From Hordeum vulgare subsp. vulgare (taxonomy: Eukaryota; Streptophyta; Magnoliopsida; Poales; Poaceae): a stretch of 64,000 nucleotides of DNA. Under the pieces are notes generated by a model. That model did no database searches and was not told the origin of the DNA. It saw nothing but the letters and a program-made list of their open reading frames with translations. The stretch covers positions 111,788,189 through 111,852,188 of the forward strand of contig NC_058523.1 of assembly GCF_904849725.1 (NCBI RefSeq). Direction: 5' to 3'. The translations under genes were made by a program, and so were the position numbers. Of this stretch, positions 32,351 through 44,370 are shown one piece after another (position 1 is the first letter of the stretch; each line of letters opens with the position of its first letter).

Positions 32351-35300
32351 ATGAGGAATCCGAGAGATCCAAAAACTAAAGTCTTGCCCTCAACTACGAG
32401 GACAGGTAAGGAACTGCCATCTAGCTTTGCACTTGATTCACCTTCAGTTATGAGTAAGTTTGCGACACCACCTCCTGCTAGAAATTTTGATGTGACGCAT
32501 GTGCTTGATGATTCTACTTCTGTTGTCCATGATGCTTGTGATGATGCTTTGCTTGATACTGCTTTGCCACTAGGTGCATTCCTTGATGCACAAATTGCTA
32601 GAGTTGCTGCTCAATGTGATGATACTCTTGAAACTGCTGAAATTATTGAAGTAGAACCTGCTATTCCACCTGTTAGAACTAGCTCTCCTAGATATGAATT
32701 GCCTGATATGCCTGAGGGTTATGTTATGGAGGGACAGATAGCTGAGGACTTTCTTGCTTGTAAGGATAGCTATGATCTTGAGAAATTACTGCGCAAGTGG
32801 ACAGAAAAATCTTTGAACGCTAGGATAAAGTATAACCCGAAGTTTGCTACTTCGCCTATCTTTGTGACCGATAAGGATTATGAATTCTCTGTCGACCATG
32901 AGTTAATCACTTTGGTCGAATCTGATCCTTTTCACGGTTATGAGTTTGAAACGGTTGTAGCACATCTTACTAAGCTGCACGATATACCCACCCTATTCAC
33001 GAGTGAGGAAAAGATCTGTCACTACTATATCCTTAAGCTGTTTCGTTTCTCGCTAAAGGATGATGCTAAGACTTGGTTCACTTCTCTTGCTCCTGGTTGT
33101 GTGTGTAGTACCCAGGATACGATCTACTACTTCTCTGAAAAATATTTTCCTGCCCATAAGAAGCAAGCTGCCTTGCAGGAAATATACAACTTTGTGCAAG
33201 TTGAAGAAGAGAGTCACCCACAAGCTTGGGGGAGGCTTGTCCACTGATACGTATCCGTCGTATCTACTTTTCCAAACTCTTTTGCCCTTGTTTTGGTCTC
33301 TAATTTGCATGATTTGAATGGAACTAACCCAAACTAACGCTGTTTTCAGCAGAATTGCCATGGTGTTGTTTTGCGCAGAAATAAAAGTTCTCGGAATGAC
33401 CTGGAAATTTACGAGGATTTTTTGTGGAGTATATAAAAAATACTGGCGCAAGAATCAACCGGAGAAGTAGAGCGTGGAGCCCACAAGCCCACCAGGCGCG
33501 CCCCCCTGGCCGCGCCTACCAGGCTTGTGGGGCCCACGGAGCTCCACCGCCTCCAATTCCAGCTCTATTTAGTCCCTTTTGTCCGGAAAAAAACAAGGAG
33601 GAGAGTTCATCGCGTTTTACGATACGGAGGCGCCGCCACCACGTGTTCTTCCTCTGGAGGGCAGATCTCAAGTCCGTTCTGGGCTCCGGAGAGGGGAGAT
33701 CGTCGCCATCGTCATCACCAACCTTCCTTCATCGCCAATTCCATGATGCTCTTCATCGTTCGTGAGTAATCTCATCGTAGGCTTGCTGGACGGTGATGGG
33801 TTGGATGAGATCTATCATGTAATCGAGTTAGTTTTGACGGGGATTAATCCCTAGTATCCACTATGTTCTAACATTGATGTTGCTACTACTTTGCCATGCT
33901 TAATGCTTGTCACTAGGGCCCGAGTGCCTTGATTTCCGATCTGAACCTATTATCTTCTCGTCAATATATGTGTGTTCTTGATCCTATCTTGCAAGTTGTA
34001 GTCACCTACTATGTGTTATGACCCGGCAACCCCGGAGTGACAATAGCCGGAACCACTCCCGGGGGTGACCATAGTATGAGGAGTTCATGTATTCACTAAG
34101 TGCTAATGCTTTGTTCCGGTTCTCTATTAAAAGGATAACCTTGATATCCCGTAGTTTCCGTTAGGACCCCGCTGCCACGGGAGGGATGGACAATAGATAT
34201 CATGCAAGTTCTTTTCCCTAAGCACGTATTACTACATACGGAATACATGCCTACATTACATTGACGAACTGGAACTAGTTACTTATGTCCCCATGTTATA
34301 ACTGTTGCATGATGAATGTCATCCGGCATAATTATCCATCACCGATCCAATGCCTACGAGTCTTTTCCTACTGGTCCTTGCTAAGTTACTTTGTCGCTAC
34401 TGCTGTCACTACTGCTACTGTTACTCTGTCGCTACTGCTGTCACTGTTGCTACTGTTACTGCTACTGCTGTCACTATTGCTACTGGTTACCATTGCTACT
34501 GTTGCTATCACGCTACTCTGCTACTGATACTTTGCTGCAGATACTAAGTCTTTCAGGTGTGGTTGAATTGACAACTCAACTGCTAATACTCGTGAATATT
34601 CTTTGGCTTCCCCTTGTGTTGAATCAACAAATTTGGGTCGAATACTCTACCCTCGAAAACTGTTGCGATCCCCTATACTTGTGGGTTATCATCCAGCTAC
34701 TGAATGCTTTGCCTGATCACCCTCTTGAAAAGAATGAAATACTTGATATCTTCTATAATGGACTAACCGATGCTTCTAAGGACCACCTAGCTAGTTGTGC
34801 TGGTTGTATTTTCACGGAACGAACCGTAGAAGAAGCTGAGATCCTATTGAATAATATGTTGTGCAATGAGAATGCTTGGACTATTCCCGAACCACCTCCA
34901 AAGCCAACTCCTAAGAAAAGAGGTATCCTATTCCTCAGTCCTGAAGATATGCAAGAAGTTAAGAAATCTATGAAAGAGAAAGGCACTAAATCTGAAGATG
35001 TCAAAAATCTACCACCTATCGAAGAGATCCATGGTCTTGATAACCCGACACAGGTAGTAGAGGTAAATTCTCTTTGTAGATTCAATGAGAGTGATATTCC
35101 TTTTGATAAACCTGCTAGCTTATGCCTAAATGAATTTGATAACTTTGTTGCCAAACAACAAAGTTTTAATGATTATGTTAGCAGACAATTGGGACAAAAT
35201 GCTCGTATGCTTAGTCATTTAAGTGCTTGTGTGGATAGAAACATCAATGATCTTAAGCTCTTGAGTAAACATGCCTCTATGGTTACTACTCAAGTAGAAG

Positions 35301-36470
35301 AGGTACTTAAGGCTCAAAATGACTTGCTCAATGAGTGGAATGGCAATTCTGTTAGAGTCGTCACTAGAGGCGGTAGAATGACCCAGGAACCTTTGTATCC
35401 TAAGGGTCATCCTAAGAGAATTGAACAAGATTCTCAAGGAGTTAGCACCGAGGCACCTAGTCATCCTAGAAAGAAAAAAAGATGATAGGAACTTGCACGC
35501 TAGCAACCCTGTTGCTGTTACACTTGAGAATCCAAAGGATGTCTCTGTTTCTGATGCCGAAACACAATCTGGTGATGAACATGAGCCTAGTGACAACATC
35601 GATACTGGTGTTCATAATGATGCTCAACCTAGCAATGATAAGGATGTGGAGATTGAACCAGTTGATCTTGATAACCCACAACCTAAGAATAGGAGATACG
35701 ATAAGAACGATTTCATTGCTAGGAAGCATGGTAAAGAAAGGGAACCATGGGTTCAGAAACCCATGTCGTTTCCTCCCAAACCATCCAAGAAAAAGGATGA
35801 TGAGGATTTTGAGCGCTTTGTTGAAATCATTAGACCCGTCTTTCTGCAAATGCATTTGACAGATATGCTCAAAATGTCTCCCTATGCCAAGTACATGAAG
35901 GATATTGTGACTAATAAGAGGAGGATACCTGAGGTTGAGATTTCCACCATGCTCACTAATTACACCTTCAAGGGTGGAACTCCTAAGAAACTAGGTGATC
36001 CTGGAGTGCCCACCATACCTTGCTGCATTAAAGGAAACTACGTTAGAACTGCTATATGCGACCTTGGAGCCGGTGTTAGTGTTATGCCTCTCTCTCTTTA
36101 TCGTAGGCTTGAAGTGGATAAGCTGACACCCACTAAAATCTCTCTGCAAATGGCTGACAAATCAACTGCTTTCCCTATCAGCATTTGCGACGATGTGCCT
36201 ATTGTGGTTGCTAATGTTACTATCTTAACGGACTTTGTTATTCTGGATATTCCTGAGGATGATGCCATGGCAGTCATCCTTGGAAGACCCTTTTTAAACA
36301 CTGCAGGGGCTGTTATTGATTGCAACAAAGGCAATGTCACTTTCCATGTCAGCGGTAATGAGCATACGGTGCACTTTCCAAAGAAACAATATCGGGTACA
36401 TTGCATCAATGCTATTGAAAAACATCATCAATTCTTATTGGGAGCTTTGAATCCCTATACCTGCTGTTAA
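32351..36470 (+). pseudogene. E5 gag-protease polyprotein, split by a solo LTR
   Basis: The first part (32351-33244) starts M-R-N-P-R-D-P-K-T-K and contains the Gypsy gag core (F-S-L-K-D-D-A-K-T-W-F and Q-E-I-Y-N-F-V-Q). The frame stops in the solo LTR at 33245. After the LTR it resumes in phase at 34692 (L-L-N-A-L-P-D-H-P-L-E) and runs to 35485. An A-rich homopolymer near 35470 causes a one-base frameshift, then the second half continues to the stop at 36470. The protease has its catalytic motif C-D-L-G-A-G-V-S-V-M-P near 36057-36090 and I-L-G-R-P-F-L-N-T-A-G near 36275. The D-L-G-A form replaces the usual D-T/S-G-A. It would give Gag and protease for particle formation; broken here. Confidence 0.82.
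33245..34691 (+). repeat. Type-C solo LTR in the gag gene of E5
   Basis: 1447 bp, TGATACGTATCCGTCG...CTTGTGGGTTATCA. Flanks TCCAC (33240-33244) and TCCAG (34692-34696); the reading frame of gag across the site (L-V-Q-L-L-N) requires TCCAG, so the left copy mutated after insertion. Palindrome arms at 33480-33489 and 33522-33531; triplet array about 34395-34515. Confidence 0.9.
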
Positions 36471-36839
36471 GATGAAGTATGATTTGCTCGTTGGGGATAT
36501 GCACATCCCCATTGAGGTAACCTAGTGACTATTCGAAAATTCTCCGTTTTTACGCGATTCGAAAAAGTTTGTCAAGGAGACTTGATCAACCTCATTGACG
36601 GATTTATTTTGATGACCATGATGGATGAATCTGAGAGTCACAACCCTGTGTTCCAAACCTTTACCTTTGGTTGCTTAGAAGAAAAATGATAGATTTAGCT
36701 TTAGTTTCTCCTGTTTTCTGCTTTTTGCGTCCCGTAGAAAAGTGTCCCGAAAATAAAAGTTCTTCAATTGCCCTGAAAATCAAGTATGATTTTTTCTGGA
36801 ATTTTGGAAAAATTCTGAGATGGAGAGCTAGTCAGGGGG
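36471..36839 (+). other. E5 spacer between protease and internal promoter module
   Basis: No gene. In an autonomous relative the reverse transcriptase would begin here; instead there is a short decayed stretch. From about 36750 comes a sequence resembling the U3 of a type-C LTR (AATAAAAGTTCTTC...CCTGAAAAT), which continues past the next insertion at 38357. Confidence 0.55.
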
Positions 36840-36844
36840 ATGCA

Positions 36845-38351
36845 TGCAACCTCTTGAGCTTGTGTTGGATTTTTCCCTTGAAGAGGAAAGGGTGATGCAG
36901 CACAGTAGCAGTAAGTATTTCCCTCAGTTTTGAGAACCAAGGCATCAATCTAGTAGGAGTATCAAGATGAAGCACCGATGTACCTGCGCAAAAATAGCAA
37001 ACTTGCACCCAACGCTACAAAGGGGTTGTCAATCCCTTCACGATTGATTGCAAGGTGAGATCTGAAGGCGGAAAGTGCAACAAAGTAAAAGTGTAGGGCT
37101 GAAAATATGATGTGAAGTAGACCCGGGGGCAATAGTGTTCACTAGAGGCTTCTCTCATGATAGCAAATATTACGGTGGTTGAACGAATTACTGTCGAGCA
37201 ATTGATAGAACCGCGCAAAGTCATGACGATATCTAAGGCAACGATCATACATATAGGCATCACGTCCGAGATAAGTAGACCGATACTTTCTGCATTTGCT
37301 ACTATTACTCCACACATCGACCACTATCCAACATGCATCTAGTGTATTGAGTTCATCACGAATAGAGTAACGCCTTAAGCAAGATGACATGATGTAGAGG
37401 GATAAATTCATGCAATAGATATAAACCCCATCTTTTTACCCTTGATGGCAACAACATGATGCGTCCTCGCTACCCCTTCTGTCACTGGGTGAGGTCACCG
37501 CACGGTATGAACCCAAAACCAAGCACTTCTCCCATTGCAAGAATCATAGATCAAATTGGCCAAACAAAACCCACAACTCGAAGAGAATTACAAGGATATG
37601 AAATCATGCATATGAGAGATCAGAAGAAACTCAAATAAGATTCATAGATAATCTGATCATAAATCCACAATTCACCGGATCTCGACAAACACACCGCAAA
37701 AGAAGATTACATCGGGTAGATCTCCATGAAGATCATGGAGAACTTTGTATTAAAGATCCAAGAGAGAGAATAAGCCATCTAGCTAGTACCTATGGACCCG
37801 AAGGTCTATGGTGAACAACTCACGCATCATCGGAGAGGCAATGGTGTTGATGAAGAAGCCCTCCGTATCCGAATCCCCCCTCCGGCAGGGCACCAGAACG
37901 TGCCCGAGATGGGATCTTGCGGAGACAGAAGCTTGCGGCGATGGAAAAGTATTTTCGTGGATCCCTCTCGTGGTTTTCGATTTTTCGGGGATTTATAGCC
38001 GGAAGAAGTAGGGCAGACGAGCCACAGGGGGCCCACATGCCTGCTAGGCGCCCCCTGGCCGCGCCTAGGGGGCTTGTGGCCTCCCCTGGTCGCCTCTGCC
38101 TTGGTTCTCAAGCTCCCTCTGTATCTTCTGTTCTGGAAAAAAATCTTTTCGGAGGTTTTATTCCGTTTGGACTCCGTTTAATATTCTCCTCTTAAAAGGG
38201 TCAAAAACACGGAAAAAACAGGAACTGGCACTTGGCACTGAGTTAATAAGTTAGTCCCAAAAAAGGTATAAATGGCATACAAAACATCCAAAGTTTGACA
38301 AGATAATAGCATGGAACCAGCAAAAATTATAGATACGTTGGAGACGTATCA
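36845..38351 (-). repeat. Type-A solo LTR in E5
   Basis: 1507 bp, on the reverse strand TGATACGTCTCCAACG (38351) to CTCAAGAGGTTGCA (36845). Perfect TSD ATGCA at 36840-36844 and 38352-38356. Its end resembles E1 (AGAGGCAGCA), without a PBS-like extension. Confidence 0.93.
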
Positions 38352-38500
38352 ATGCACCAGTGGCCCACAAGCCCAGGAGGCGCGGGCACCCCCTAGCCGC
38401 GCCTACCAGGCTTGTGGGGCCCACGTGTCCCCCCTCCACTTATTCCAGCTCCCATCTCCTTCTCCTACCTCCAGAAAAATTCATTCTACAGGTCAAGCCC
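38352..38500 (+). promoter_or_regulatory. LTR-like internal promoter module of E5
   Basis: Palindrome arms CCCACAAGCC (38364-38373) and GGCTTGTGGG (38409-38418), identical to those of the type-C LTR, followed by C-rich leader-like sequence and the accessory ORF at 38816. A clear TATA box is not seen (ACTTATTCC is the best). Confidence 0.45.
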
Positions 38501-38815
38501 GTGTTCTTGCTCTTCTTGCTGCGATTTTCGATCTCCTTGTGCAAATCCCCATTCACCAAACTGTTTTGGGGGGGTTGTTCCTTGGTATGTGACTCCTCCA
38601 TTGGTCCAATTAGTTTTTGCTCTAGTGCCTTATTCATTGCGTATTTTTGCTGCCTTGGTGACCCTGTTCTTGAGCTTTGCATCCTAATTTTAGCTGGTCC
38701 CAAGTAGTTTTGATGCGTGATATGACCTCTAGGCACTTGTAGGAGTAGTTGCTACGAGTTTCATTGAGCCTTGTTCACTATTCCTTTGAGTCACTAAAAA
38801 TTTCAGAAAAGGAAG

Positions 38816-39838
38816 ATGTTCAGGAGAAACTATCATGGTGGTTCCTCAAGCAAGAGGGGTCCCCCTCTCGCGATTCGGGAACCCGATCCTTACCAACCGA
38901 GGAACGCACAAGTAAAACCATGTGAATGAACTTCTGATGAATTCATGATTGATGCAGGTTTCAAAGACGAGTTTTATACACTTTTTCACAATGTTGGACT
39001 TGAAGAATTCATCTCCGATAAATGTGAACAGTATACTACTCTCGCTGCCTCTTTTGTTCGTAGATTCAAATTTTCAGCTGGTCGTAACACATCTGTACTG
39101 TTTGATCTCTATGAAAAATCGTATACCATGGATTTATAGGATTTCAATAGAATTTGCAAGATACGTGATTTGGGTAGTCTCAATGATCCTCCTAAATCTT
39201 CGGTTAGAGATTTTTTATCTAGTATAACTGTGGGAGAAACTAGAGATATTACGCAGGCTACCATGGGGAGCATTCATTTTCCTGCCTTGCATTACTTTGC
39301 CCTCTTCATAGGTAGATGCATTAACGACAAGATTGAGCATTGTCACCTCTGCGCACCCGACCTTAGTATTCCTAAGAGCGCAGTAACGGGTGATAGAAGT
39401 TTCAACATGGGAGCTACAGTAGCAAGGAGGCTGAATAATAATGCTAATGAAGGGGATTTCTTTGGTGGGATCTATGCCACTCGCATAGCAAATTTTCTTG
39501 GAGTACCCATCCGTGAAGGAGATCCCCCACTCCATATAGCTTTCCTTGATCGCGCCGGTATGACACGCTATCAGTTCCTTGAGAGGGATAATGCATCCCT
39601 CTTATACCGGTTAATATTTAACCGACAACGTGTTTTCCATATTACCCTTCCTGCTCCTGCCTTCTTTGACTTTCAGGTAAAATGGAGATATTACATAACC
39701 AGAGGAGAGGCAGAGGAGTATGAGAGGGAGGCAAAGGCTGCTCGCCTCCGTGAGGCAGCAATTCAGGTTGTAGCTGCAGCAGTCCCGTACAATCCCCATT
39801 ATGATTTTGGGTATCGCCCGGATCATCCTTGGGAGTAG
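38816..39838 (+). pseudogene. E5 accessory ORF, ATHILA ORF-1-like protein
   Basis: 340 codons from the ATG at 38816 (M-F-R-R-N-Y-H-G-G-S-S-S-K-R-G) in one frame to 39838, broken by TGA at 38927-38929 and TAG at 39137-39139. It contains F-V-R-R-F-K-F-S-A-G, Y-F-A-L-F-I-G-R-C-I and a C-terminal Arg/Glu/Ala helix. This resembles the plant 'ATHILA ORF-1' protein family, found next to many Triticeae Gypsy elements; its biochemical role is unknown. Placed after the pol position and preceded by an LTR-like promoter, it could be expressed from its own transcript. Confidence 0.6.
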
Positions 39839-41357
39839 ACCAACTTGGGCCAAAAGCATAAGCTTGGGGGAGTATGTGTTTCTCACTGACTTTATATTCT
39901 TGCTTACGCTTTCACATTGTTAGTCGGTGTTCACACTTTGCCAGTGTATCATCCATACTAGATTATTTCTTTTTCTCATTTTCTTTTCGTCTGTTTGTCT
40001 AGTTTGAGAAAACCCAAAAAGATTACCTTTTCTTCTTTTGCTTGTTGGGAGATTTCCCGTATAAATAGTTTTCTTTTTCTTTGGGTCAATGTAGAAGACC
40101 ATGGTTACAATGTTTAGTGGCTCTCGCATGCATATCTGTTTATCTGTCAAAGAGCCATATTACTTTGTCTTCTCCCTTGTGTTTGCTTGCAGATTCCAGC
40201 TTAGTCCAATGCACGAGCACCCTTATTATTGTTCACATTATTCGGTCGTGCAAGTGAAAGGCAATAATGACGATATATGACGAAGGAGTGACCCTGGAAA
40301 ACCTGGTATGAACTCGAACTTTTTTGTTTTTGTAAATATGACTAGCTCATCATTCCAGATTCAGCTTTGTTGTGAGAGAAACATGTTTGCAATGACAACT
40401 TAGAGATCATAGTTTCTGATGCCATGCTTAATTAGCTAGGAGCTTATAATGGTTTGTATTGGATGCCAACATGAATTTTTAGATGATTATGATGTAGTAT
40501 GATAGGATGGTATCCTCCTTTGAATGATTCAAGTGGCTTGACTTGGCACATGTTCACGCATGTAGTTGAAACAAAATCAACATAGCCTCTACGATATTCA
40601 TGTTCAAGGCGATTTATGTCCCACTCATGCTTGCACTCAATGTTGGTTAATCTCAATGCATTTTGATGATTGTTGTCCTCTCTAGTTGGTCGCTTCCCAG
40701 TCTTTTGCTAGCCTTCACTTGTACTAAGCAGGAATACTACTTGTGCATCCACTTCCATAAACCCAAAGTTGTTCCATATGAGTCCACTATACCTACCTAT
40801 ATGCGGTATCTACCTGCCGTTCCAAGTAAATTTGCATGTGCCACTCTCTAAACCTTCAAGTAATAATCTGTTTTGCGTGCCCGAACCGCTCATGTGGTGA
40901 CAAGGGGCGATCGGTATATTCCATGCTAGGCGTGTTATCCTCGATACGTGTTTATTCACTATCATTCACGAGAAAGGGGTCGTTAATTGGAATGCCCAGT
41001 TCCATGCTCAAATCGAAAAGATAATTGCAAAAAAAACTCCCCCTGGATTGTTGTTGGTATGGACGGCACCCGAGTATTCGGCTAGTCGTGGAGTGTGATT
41101 GATCGGTGGTGGGGGAGTCAAAACTTTACTTTTTTGTTTGGGAACCACCTATAGTATGTGTAGCATGGAAGATGGTGAAAACTCTTGGTCGTTGCGTTGA
41201 CAATGAAAGCATGCCACCCAAAGTTATTTATCTCTATCTTCAAAGCTTGAGCTCTGGCACCTCTGCAAATCAATGCTTCCCTCTGCGAAGGGATTATCTA
41301 TTTATGTTTCTGTTGAGTCATCCTCTTCTTTCAAAAAGCACCAATTAGAGAGCACCT
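39839..41357 (+). other. E5 3' non-coding region, first part
   Basis: No supported gene. An internal PPT copy (TAAGCTTGGGGGAGT, about 39859-39874) follows the accessory ORF by 20 bp. The rest is T-rich. E6 interrupts at 41357, and the remainder lies at 60584-61020. Confidence 0.7.
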
Positions 41358-42542
41358 TGATACGTCCATTTTGCATCATGTTTTCATGTTGATATTTATC
41401 GCTTCTTTGGCTGTTATTTCACTCCACGGTACTATTCTTATGCCTTTCCTATCTTATTTTGCAAGGTTTACATGAAGAGGGAGAATACCGGCAACTCGAA
41501 TTCTGGCCTAAAAGTGGAGCAAAGTTGAGACACCTATTCTACGCAACTCCAAACACTGTGAAAATCAACAGAGATTTTTTCCCAATATATAAAAAATACT
41601 GGGCCGAAGAAGCGCCAAAGGGGTGCCAGGGGGTGGCCACAAGCCTGCACGGCCCGGCCACCCCCCAGGTCGGGCCATGGGGGCTTGTGGGCACCCTGTT
41701 GGCCCACTTGCTCCCCTCTTTTTCTATATGGAGGGTTTCGTCCAGAAAAAAATCAGACGGGAGCTTTTTCGTGGTTTCGCCGCCGCCATGAGGCGGAACT
41801 TGAGCAGAACCAATCTAGAGCTCCGGCAGGATGATCCTGCCAGGGAAACTTCCCTCCCGGAGGGGGAAATCGTCGCCATCGTCATCACCAACACTCCTCT
41901 CATCGGAGGGGACTCATCACCATCAACATCTTCATCAGCACCATCTCATCTCCAAACCCTAGTTCATCACTTGTAACCAATCTCCGTCTCGCGACTCCGA
42001 TTGGTACTTGTAAGGTTGCTAGTAGTGTTGATTACTCTTTGTAGTTGATGCTAGTTGGATTACTTGGTGGAAGAGTTTATGTTCAGATCCTTGATGCTAC
42101 TCATTACACCTCTGATCATGATTATGATTATGCTTTGTGAGTAGTTACTTTTGTTTCTGAGGACATGGGATAAGTCATGCTAATAATAGTCATGTGAATT
42201 TGGTATTCGTTCGGTATTTTGATATGTTGTATGTTGTTTTTACTCTAGTGGTGTTATGTGAACGTAGACTACATAACACTTCACCATTATTTGGGCCTAG
42301 AGGAAGGCATTGGGAAGTAGTAAGTAGATGATGGGTTGCTAGAGTGACAGAAGCTAACGTGATTTCCATGAACATTCCACCTAAGGTGGAGTCCAAGATA
42401 TTGCGAGAAGGATCAACAAAAATGGTGACTCCCCCCTCTTACCTCCCACCTCGGCGACTCCATGGCGATCTGGTGCTCTAGCCGGCGCATCTACCCTTAT
42501 CGTCGCTCTACTGCTTAGGTGAACCCTCCCGACCCCCCTCAC

Positions 42543-44355
42543 TTTTGGAATTATGCCCTAGAGGCAATAATAAATATAGTTATTATTATAATTCCTGTAT
42601 CAAGATAATCGTTTATTATCCATGCTATAATTGTATTGAATGAAGACTCATTTACATGTGTGGATACATAGACAAAACACTGTCCCTAGCAAGCCTCTAG
42701 TTGGCTAGCCAGTTGATCAAAGATAGTCAGTGTCTTCTGATTATGAACAAGGTGTTGTTGCTTGATAACTGGGTCACGTCATTAGGAGAATCACGTGATG
42801 GACTAGACCCAAACTAATAGACGTAGCATGTTGATCGTGTCATTTTGTTGCTACTGTTTTCTGCGTGTCAAGTATTTGTTCCTATGACCATGAGATCATA
42901 TAACTCACTAACACCGGAGGAATACTTTGTGTGTATCAAACGTCGCAACGTAACTGGGTGACTATAAAGATGCTCTACACGTATCTTCGAAGGTGTTCGT
43001 TGAGTTAGTATGGATCAAGACTGGGATTTGTCACTCCGTGTGACGGAGAGGTATCTCGGGGCCCACTCGGTAATACAACATCACACACAAGCCTTGCAAG
43101 CAACATGACTTAGTGTAAGTTGCGGGATCTTGTATTGCGGAACGAGTGAAGAGACTTGCCGGTAAACGAGATTGAAATAGGTATGCGGATACTGACGATC
43201 GAATCTCGGGCAAGTAACATACCGAAGGACAAAGGGAATGACATACGGGATTATATGAATCCTTGGCACTGAGGTTCAAACGATAAGATCTTCGTATAAT
43301 ATGTAGGATCCAATATGGGCATCCAGGTCCCGCTATTGGATATTGACCAAGGAGTCTCTCGGGTCATGTCTACATAGTTCTCGAACCCGCAGGGTCTGCA
43401 CACTTAAGGTTCGACGTTGTTTTATGCGTATTTGAGTTATATGGTTGGTTACCGAATGTTGTTCGGAGTCCCGGATGAGATCACGGACGTCACGAAGGTT
43501 TCCGGAATGGTCAGGAAACGAAGATTGATATATAAGATGACCTCATTTGATTACCGGAAGGTTTTCGGAGTTACCGGGAATGTACCGGAAATGACGAATG
43601 GGTTCCGGGAGTTCACCGGGGGGGCAACCCACCCCGGGGAAGCCCGTAGGCCTTGAGGGTGGCGCACCAGACCTTAGTGGGCTGGTGGGACACCCCAAAA
43701 GGACCCTATGCGCATTGGAAGAAAAATCAAATAGAAAAGAAAGGAGGAGGTGTGAAAGGAAAGAAGGACTCCTCCCACCAAACCAAGTAGGACTCGGTTT
43801 GGGGGGGGGAGACCTTCCCCCTTGGCTCGGCCCACCCCTTGGGGCTCCTTGAGCCCCAAGGCAAGGCCCCCCCTCTCCCACCTATATATACGGAGATTTT
43901 AGGGCTGATTTGAGACGACTTTTACACGGCAGCCCGACCACATACCTCCACGGTTTTTCCTCTAGATCGCGTGCCTGCGGAGCTCGGGCGGAGCCCTGCT
44001 GAGACAAGATCATCACCAACCTCCGGAGCGCCGTCACGTTACCAGAGAACTCTTCTACCTCTTCTTCTCTCTTGCTAGATCAAGAAGGCCGAGATCATCA
44101 TCGAGCTGTACGTGTGCTGAACGCGGAGGTGTCGTCCGTTCGGCACTAGATCGTGGGACTGATCGCGGGACGGTTCGCGGGGCGGATCGAGGGACGTGAG
44201 GATGTTCCACTACATCAACCGCGTTCACTAACGCTTCTGCTGTACGGTCTACAAGGGTACGTAGATCACACATCCCCTCTCGTAGATGGACATCACCATG
44301 ATAGGTCTTTGTGCGCGTAGGAAAAGTTTTGTTTCCCATGCAACGTTCCCCAACA
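42543..44355 (+). repeat. BARE/Angela-type solo LTR in the LINE
   Basis: 1813 bp, ending CGTTCCCCAACA; the start reads TTTTGGAATTATGCCC where TGTTGG is expected. Perfect TSD CTCAC at 42538-42542 and 44356-44360. TATA box CTATATATACGG near 43880. Several open frames inside it (for example 43543-43881) are not genes. Confidence 0.93.
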
Positions 44356-44370
44356 CTCACGTGGTCGTGC

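Noticed and set aside
43543..43881. Pro/Gly-rich frames in the BARE-type LTR
   Set aside because: Low-complexity part of an LTR, open in several frames.
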